Shown in pieces: positions 3,974-7,752 of a stretch of 7,752 bases of DNA (position 1 is the stretch's first letter; every line of letters starts with the position of its first letter). Origin of the DNA: Solobacterium sp. (GTDB lineage: Bacteria > Bacillota_I > Bacilli_A > Erysipelotrichales > Erysipelotrichaceae); NCBI GenBank assembly GCA_017419465.1, contig JAFOLE010000265.1, positions 1 to 7,752 of the forward strand, in the 5' to 3' direction. Under the pieces are notes generated by a model that searched no databases, was not told the DNA's origin, and saw nothing but the letters and a program-made list of their open reading frames with translations. The position numbers were made by a program, and so were the translations under genes.

Positions 3974-6601
3974 TTACTGATTGAAATATTCTGCCGCTTT
4001 ATCCATCGACATTTCCGCATAGTATTCGCCGGCGACTTCATAGCCGATTGCGAAGATCCAGCAGGCACGGCGTGCCCCTTCCTCATCGTTGGGACATGCG
4101 CGCAGCTGTGCGGTTGTGTTGGGGTAATAGAGCGGCATTTCATATTGCAGGAAATGCAGCTGACCGTCGATGGTTGTGGCATCATAGCCGTTGTTTTCAC
4201 ACCATTTGAACAGGTTGTCTTTCCGTTCTCCGCCCCACTGACAGAGTCCGTAGTATCCAAGGCCGTTGTCAGCCGTGGAGTTGAAGCGGCTCTCCCGATG
4301 CATGTTGGCAAGCACGCCGCACGCCTGGGCTTTGGAAAGTCCCATGGAGCCGGTCAGGAAGTTATAGATCTGCCCCTTCGGATCGGAAGAATTCGGAACC
4401 ACATTGACCGGTGCGGATGACGCAGCGGTCGGTGTTGGCGTAGGTGTTGGTGTTGGAGTCGTCGTCGGCGCAGGTTCACTGACGGTTACCGGAACCATGC
4501 GTTCGGTCCGGTTTCCCGCCCGGTCCACCGCGGAAACAGTCACGGTATATTCTCCCGCAACCGAGGTATCAACGTTGCTGGTGACGGTAAAGCTTCCCGG
4601 AGCGGAGGTATCCGCATAGGTCAATGCACCGTCGTGTTCGTCGGTAACCGAGATGATCAGATCACCCGGGTTGAAGCTGTCGCCGACGATCAGATTCACG
4701 TGCTCTGCCGCAAAGGCAACTTCCGGAGCGGTTGTATCCGCCGCGGCTGATGCAGAAGGGCTCGGGCTCGGTGTCGGACTTGCGGTCGGTTTTGGTGTTG
4801 CGGTCGGTTCCGCGGTTTCCGCAGCTTCTGCGGTGCCGGTTCCGACAATGACTTTGAACGCCTTGACCGAACGGTTTCCGGAACTGTCTTCCGATACTAC
4901 CCGAATTACATAGGTTCCGTCTTTGGACGCGTCAAAACTGCCGTCATCAATCGTATATTCAACCGGTCCTTCCACCGGGTCGATTACAGAGACCACATTG
5001 TCTGAGGGATTGAACGTATCGCCCGGATTGATCCGGATAATGCTTTTCTCCAGCGTAATGATCGGAGACATCAGATCTTTTACCGTAAAGATCTTCTGAT
5101 ACTCGCGGCTGACCTGGGTACCGTCTTCGGTCTCCGCGGTCACAATGTAGGTCATTTCCTGATCACCGGTTTTCATGGTGTCGATCGTTCCGTCAAATGA
5201 CAGATCACCGCCCGCCGCAAGCACATAGTCCGACGGATGGAAATCACCGCCGTATTCGACAACGGCATCTTCCCGGAACTGAATCGTCAGGGTTTCATAT
5301 AATTGCTGTTCTTCCGCTTTTGACAGTCCGCGTCCGGGGAACCCTCGGGTGATGCCCCAGAAAATCAGAAAGCCAAGTGCTGCGCAGAAGATCACGCCAA
5401 GCAGTGCCATCAGAACACCGCGCACCGGGAATCCGCGGCGTTCTTCCGCCACGGCAGGTTCTGCGTCTTCTTCATTCAGTGCACGCTCTTTTTTCTGCAG
5501 TGCCGCAAGAATTGCGTCTCCTGCCTTGCCGGATGTTTTCAACGGTTTTTCCGGTTCCGCCGCAGGTACTTCAGACACTGTTTCGGTAACCGTATCCGGT
5601 TCTTCCGGTTCCGCAGCCGGTTCCTGATATTCCCTGGTCGGTTCGATATCGTCTTCTTCCGGTTCCGGCTGACTTACCGGCTCCGGTTCAAACTGCGATT
5701 TGAGAAGCCCGTTCATGTCCTCAGGAAGCGGCGCCACAATGACGCGGCTTTCGCGGGTAAACGGTGTCAGGAAGTCAATTCTTGAACAGTGCAGTGCCGG
5801 CCGGTTCAGAATATCGGTCGTACCGCCGTAGAGTTCATCGCCGATCAGCGGATGTCCTGCCGCAGCCATATGGGCGCGGATCTGATGTGTGCGTCCGGTC
5901 TCAATTTCCACATTAAGTTCGGAAACCGACTGTCCGCTGACATTGAATTCATTGACGACACGGAAAATCGTCAGTGCCGGTTTTCCGTTCGGATCTTTTG
6001 TGACACGGCGGCGCTCGCCTTCTGCCTTGGCAATCGGCGCATCGATCATTCCCTGTTTGATATCAAAGATGCCGGACACAAAGGCTGTGTAGTCTTTGTT
6101 CAGCTTTCCCTCTTCCCGGTCTTTGGAAAGACGGGAAGCCGCCAGGCGGTTTTTCGCAAACAGAATTGCACCGCTGACATCCTTGTCCAGCCGGCCGACC
6201 GGGCGGATGACAAAGTCCTCCCCCTTCCGCCGGTAATAGGATGCAAGAATGGAGCCCATGGAATCATCAATATGACCGTGTACCGGATGGCACGGAATGC
6301 CGGCCGGTTTGTTTACAACGACGACATCCTCGTCTTCATACAGGATATCCGGTTCAACGTCCAGCATCGGAATCTCTCCGGTCTGTGCTTCCCGAAACCG
6401 CAGGGTCAGCGTGTCACCGACACGCATGCGGTCATTCACCTTGATTCGTTTCCCGTTCAAAAGGATCTCTCCGTCAAACTTCAGGCGGGAGATCTCTTTT
6501 CTTGATAATTTCAGATCACGGGTCATTACCTGCCGGACGCTTCCGTTATCGGACAGCGGCCAGTCGGAAAGACTCATCTGGTACGTTATTTCCTTTTCCA
6601 T
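3974..6601 (-). CDS. Fusion: RluA-family pseudouridine synthase + TM helix + Ig-like domains + phage-tail-type lysozyme
   Basis: One uninterrupted frame of 875 residues. Residues 31-69 are an S4 RNA-binding domain. Residues about 80-295 are an RluA-type pseudouridine synthase with the catalytic GRLD (Asp139), KDYTAFVSG at 169-177 and GRTHQIRAHM at 236-245, so the enzyme domain looks complete. Residues 304-390 are an acidic Glu/Pro-rich linker ending in basic residues. Residues 394-416 are a single hydrophobic helix. Residues about 430-587 and 623-708 resemble DUF5011/HYR-type bacterial Ig-like domains, joined by Pro/Thr/Ser linkers (598-621 and 711-727). Residues 741-875 match the phage tail lysozyme type, with HRESRF (putative catalytic Glu770) and GLCQWGGER at 785-793. 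Topology would be enzyme inside, lysozyme outside. The usual pseudouridine synthase is only about 300 residues. The start at 6601 lacks a clear Shine-Dalgarno. It lies 47 nt after prfB. RNA target and wall substrate are unknown; whether the protein stays in one piece is also unknown. Confidence 0.9.
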   Translation of the reverse strand: MEKEITYQMSLSDWPLSDNGSVRQVMTRDLKLSRKEISRLKFDGEILLNGKRIKVNDRMRVGDTLTLRFREAQTGEIPMLDVEPDILYEDEDVVVVNKPAGIPCHPVHGHIDDSMGSILASYYRRKGEDFVIRPVGRLDKDVSGAILFAKNRLAASRLSKDREEGKLNKDYTAFVSGIFDIKQGMIDAPIAKAEGERRRVTKDPNGKPALTIFRVVNEFNVSGQSVSELNVEIETGRTHQIRAHMAAAGHPLIGDELYGGTTDILNRPALHCSRIDFLTPFTRESRVIVAPLPEDMNGLLKSQFEPEPVSQPEPEEDDIEPTREYQEPAAEPEEPDTVTETVSEVPAAEPEKPLKTSGKAGDAILAALQKKERALNEEDAEPAVAEERRGFPVRGVLMALLGVIFCAALGFLIFWGITRGFPGRGLSKAEEQQLYETLTIQFREDAVVEYGGDFHPSDYVLAAGGDLSFDGTIDTMKTGDQEMTYIVTAETEDGTQVSREYQKIFTVKDLMSPIITLEKSIIRINPGDTFNPSDNVVSVIDPVEGPVEYTIDDGSFDASKDGTYVIRVVSEDSSGNRSVKAFKVIVGTGTAEAAETAEPTATPKPTASPTPSPSPSASAAADTTAPEVAFAAEHVNLIVGDSFNPGDLIISVTDEHDGALTYADTSAPGSFTVTSNVDTSVAGEYTVTVSAVDRAGNRTERMVPVTVSEPAPTTTPTPTPTPTPTAASSAPVNVVPNSSDPKGQIYNFLTGSMGLSKAQACGVLANMHRESRFNSTADNGLGYYGLCQWGGERKDNLFKWCENNGYDATTIDGQLHFLQYEMPLYYPNTTAQLRACPNDEEGARRACWIFAIGYEVAGEYYAEMSMDKAAEYFNQ
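4421..4465 (-). repeat. Thr-Pro tandem repeat linker in the fusion protein
   Basis: Residues 713-727 are alternating Thr-Pro between the last Ig-like domain and the lysozyme domain. On the plus strand it appears as a GGTGTT/GGCGTT-like repeat of near 6-base period. It is a typical extracellular flexible linker. Being a tandem repeat, it may vary in length among strains. Confidence 0.8.
4739..4810 (-). repeat. Pro/Thr/Ser-rich linker between Ig-like domains
   Basis: Residues 598-621 are a low-complexity run of Pro with Thr, Ser, Ala and one Lys. It separates the membrane-proximal Ig-like block from the distal one. It fits a wall-spanning spacer and is a second low-complexity segment distinct from the Thr-Pro repeat. 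Confidence 0.75.
5354..5422 (-). other. Transmembrane segment dividing the fusion protein
   Basis: Residues 394-416 are a hydrophobic stretch containing LMALLGVIFCAALGFLIF. Positive residues precede it (Arg388, Arg389, Arg394), while the N-terminal enzyme must contact RNA. An inside N-terminus with the Ig-like and lysozyme domains outside is the simplest topology. It lacks a signal-peptidase site that I can recognise, so it would remain as an anchor. Confidence 0.8.
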
Positions 6602-6623
6602 GGCTGAATCATCGATTCGTGAT

Positions 6624-6638
6624 CCCGGCGCTGCCGGG
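6624..6638. other. GC-rich hairpin between prfB and the fusion gene
   Basis: CCCGGC and GCCGGG form a perfect 6-bp inverted repeat with a 3-nt loop in the 47-nt gap. No T-run follows on either strand, so it does not look like an intrinsic terminator. It could be an mRNA processing or stability element within a prfB-fusion transcript. On the minus strand it ends about 22 nt before the fusion ATG. Confidence 0.5.
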
Positions 6639-6648
6639 CCGGTCCGTC

Positions 6649-7750
6649 TTATGCAATCTGGGACCGGAGATAGCTGTAGATAAACTCATCCAGGTCGCCG
6701 TCCATGACGCCCTGAATATTTCCTGCTTCACAGCCGGTGCGCAGGTCCTTGACCATCGTATACGGCTGGAATACATAGGAACGGATCTGGGAACCCCATT
6801 CGTTCGCCTTGACCTCGCCCTTGATCTCTGCCATCTTCTTCGCCTGTTCCTGAATACGGATCTGAAGCAGCTTTGACTTCAGCATGTTCAGGCACGCTTC
6901 CCGGTTCTGAAGCTGGGAGCGCTGGGTCTGGCAGAAGACGGTGATGTTCAGCGGCTTATAGGTCATGCGCACTGCGGAGTCGGTTTTGTTGATGTGCTGG
7001 CCGCCGGCACCGGAGGAACGCATGGTGATGACTTCAAGATCCTTGTCGTCGATCTCGATATCGAGGTCATCCTCAAATTCCGGCATGACTTCCACGCTCG
7101 CAAAACTGGTATGACGGCGGGCGTTGGAGTCAAACGGTGAAATGCGCACCAGACGGTGAACACCGTTTTCCGCCTTCAGATAACCGTAGGCCATCGGGCC
7201 TTCGATCTTCAGACTGCAGGATTTCATGCCGGCTTCTTCACCGTCCTGGTAGTCCAGAACGTTGACCTTGAAGCCATGGCGTTCTGCCCACCGGACATAC
7301 ATCCGATACAGCATGCCTGCCCAGTCCATCGCTTCCGTGCCGCCGGCACCCGGATGGATTTCAAGAATGCAGTTGTGGTTGTCATAGGGACCGCTGAGCA
7401 GGACCTGAATTTCAAATGCATCAAAGTCCTTCATGACACTCCGGTAATCCTCTTCGACAAGCGCCGCCAGTTCTTCATCAAAGGACTGGTTCAGCTCACC
7501 GACGGATTCGGAGAGATCATTCATGGATGCGGTCAGGCGCTCATGGTTTTCCACCAGTGCCTTGAGCGCGTTATTGTTTCGGATGAGCGCCTGGGCTTTC
7601 TTCTGATCATTCCAGAAGTCGGCCGCACTCATCGCCTGTTCATTTTCGGCAATTGTCTTCTTTTTCCCGGCCAGGTCAAAGAGAGGAGCCAAGCTGCTCC
7701 AATTTGGCCTGGCAGCGGGCAATGCCCTGTTTCATTTCATAAAGTTCCAT
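6649..7750 (-). CDS. prfB: Peptide chain release factor 2, expressed through a programmed +1 frameshift
   Basis: RF2 recognises UGA and UAA stop codons and triggers peptidyl-tRNA hydrolysis on the ribosome. The true start is ATG at 7750. Twenty-four codons are read to CTT (7681-7679), then TGA (7678-7676) stops the zero frame. Slipping +1 over T7678 continues from GAC at 7677 to the TAA at 6651-6649, giving 366 residues, close to the usual 365. In this numbering the stop-codon-reading tripeptide Ser-Pro-Phe is at 204-206, and the universal GGQ hydrolysis motif at 249-251. Ser-Pro-Phe identifies RF2 rather than RF1. Calling an ATG at 7722 in the second frame would give a wrong N-terminus. Because RF2 itself decodes the internal TGA, its level is autoregulated. 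The upstream ribosome binding site and any preceding gene are outside the window. Confidence 0.96.
7675..7681 (-). promoter_or_regulatory. prfB programmed +1 frameshift site CTT TGA C
   Basis: The minus strand reads CTTTGAC with the zero-frame CTT as codon 24 and TGA as codon 25. This is the canonical heptamer at which the P-site tRNA-Leu slips from CUU to UUU when UGA decoding is slow. The poor-context C after TGA is also canonical. The bases 5' of it, with a 3-nt spacer, are GCTCC (7689-7685) rather than the AGGGGG-like internal Shine-Dalgarno of E. coli. Confidence 0.94.
7685..7700 (-). other. Small hairpin immediately 5' of the prfB slippery codon
   Basis: GGAGC (7700-7696) and GCTCC (7689-7685) can pair around the 6-nt loop AGCTTG, ending 3 nt before the CTT slip codon. 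It occupies the position of the usual stimulatory Shine-Dalgarno-like element. Five base pairs inside coding sequence may be coincidental, and the elongating ribosome would have to pass it before it could refold behind the ribosome. Confidence 0.35.
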
Positions 7751-7752
7751 CA

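Noticed and set aside
3547..4420. Open frames antisense to the ends of the GH13 and fusion genes on both strands
   Set aside because: They are composition shadows of GC-rich coding sequence. The sense frames have intact catalytic motifs, and the antisense products resemble nothing.
4404..4619. Plus-strand Val/Gly-rich ORF across the Thr-Pro repeat
   Set aside because: It is simply the complement of the repetitive Thr-Pro linker codons in the fusion gene.
7676..7678. In-frame TGA in prfB as a sequencing error or pseudogene
   Set aside because: The context CTT TGA C at codon 24-25 is the classic RF2 programmed frameshift, and the downstream frame is complete with Ser-Pro-Phe and GGQ motifs.
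6649..7722. prfB starting at the ATG at 7722
   Set aside because: That frame upstream of 7677 gives MPAARPNWSS, unlike RF2. The zero frame from 7750 gives a normal RF2 N-terminus that joins through CTT TGA C.
1..7752. CRISPR array, tRNA, rRNA, insertion sequence, attachment sites or phage genes
   Set aside because: I found no regularly spaced repeats, cloverleaf, rRNA sequence, transposase or terminal inverted repeats. The phage-like lysozyme domain sits within a chromosomal fusion protein and has no other phage genes nearby.

Overview
The window looks like core chromosome from a Gram-positive Firmicutes (Bacillota) bacterium of moderate GC content. A gut Erysipelotrichia-type lineage is plausible, but that is an impression from protein style and I could not test it. 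TGA works as an ordinary stop: the GH13 gene ends with it. The release factor 2 gene also carries an autoregulatory in-frame TGA, so the standard bacterial code is in use. I see no transposase, integrase, CRISPR array, tRNA or rRNA.

Layout, left to right. (1) Positions 1-1403, minus strand: the first 467 codons of a Xaa-Pro aminopeptidase, cut by the left edge. (2) Positions 1404-1853: a 450-nt intergenic region. Its minus strand holds a strong Shine-Dalgarno plus an 8-codon mini-ORF, a run of stem-loops and a very good intrinsic terminator only 38 nt before the aminopeptidase start. This has the architecture of a transcription-attenuating leader, and I could not match it to a known riboswitch class. 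The plus strand of the same region holds the nudC promoter and a hairpin/T-run in the 5' UTR. (3) Positions 1854-3972, plus strand: a two-gene overlapping operon of nudC (Nudix NAD(H) pyrophosphatase/deNADding enzyme) and a cytoplasmic GH13 alpha-glycosidase. (4) Positions 3974-6601, minus strand: an 875-residue fusion protein. An apparently complete RluA-family pseudouridine synthase runs in one reading frame into an acidic linker, a transmembrane helix, Ig-like domains with Pro/Thr linkers, and a C-terminal phage-tail-type lysozyme domain. (5) Positions 6649-7750, minus strand: prfB (release factor 2), whose real start at 7750 and programmed +1 frameshift (CTT TGA C at 7681-7675) are both visible.

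prfB and the fusion gene are co-directional with a 47-nt gap and may be co-transcribed. The fusion gene and the GH13 gene converge with one base between their stop codons. The points most worth a second look are the tRNA/rRNA-modifying-enzyme to cell-wall-hydrolase fusion, the unexplained leader RNA before the aminopeptidase, and a prfB frameshift site that lacks the usual Shine-Dalgarno-like stimulator.
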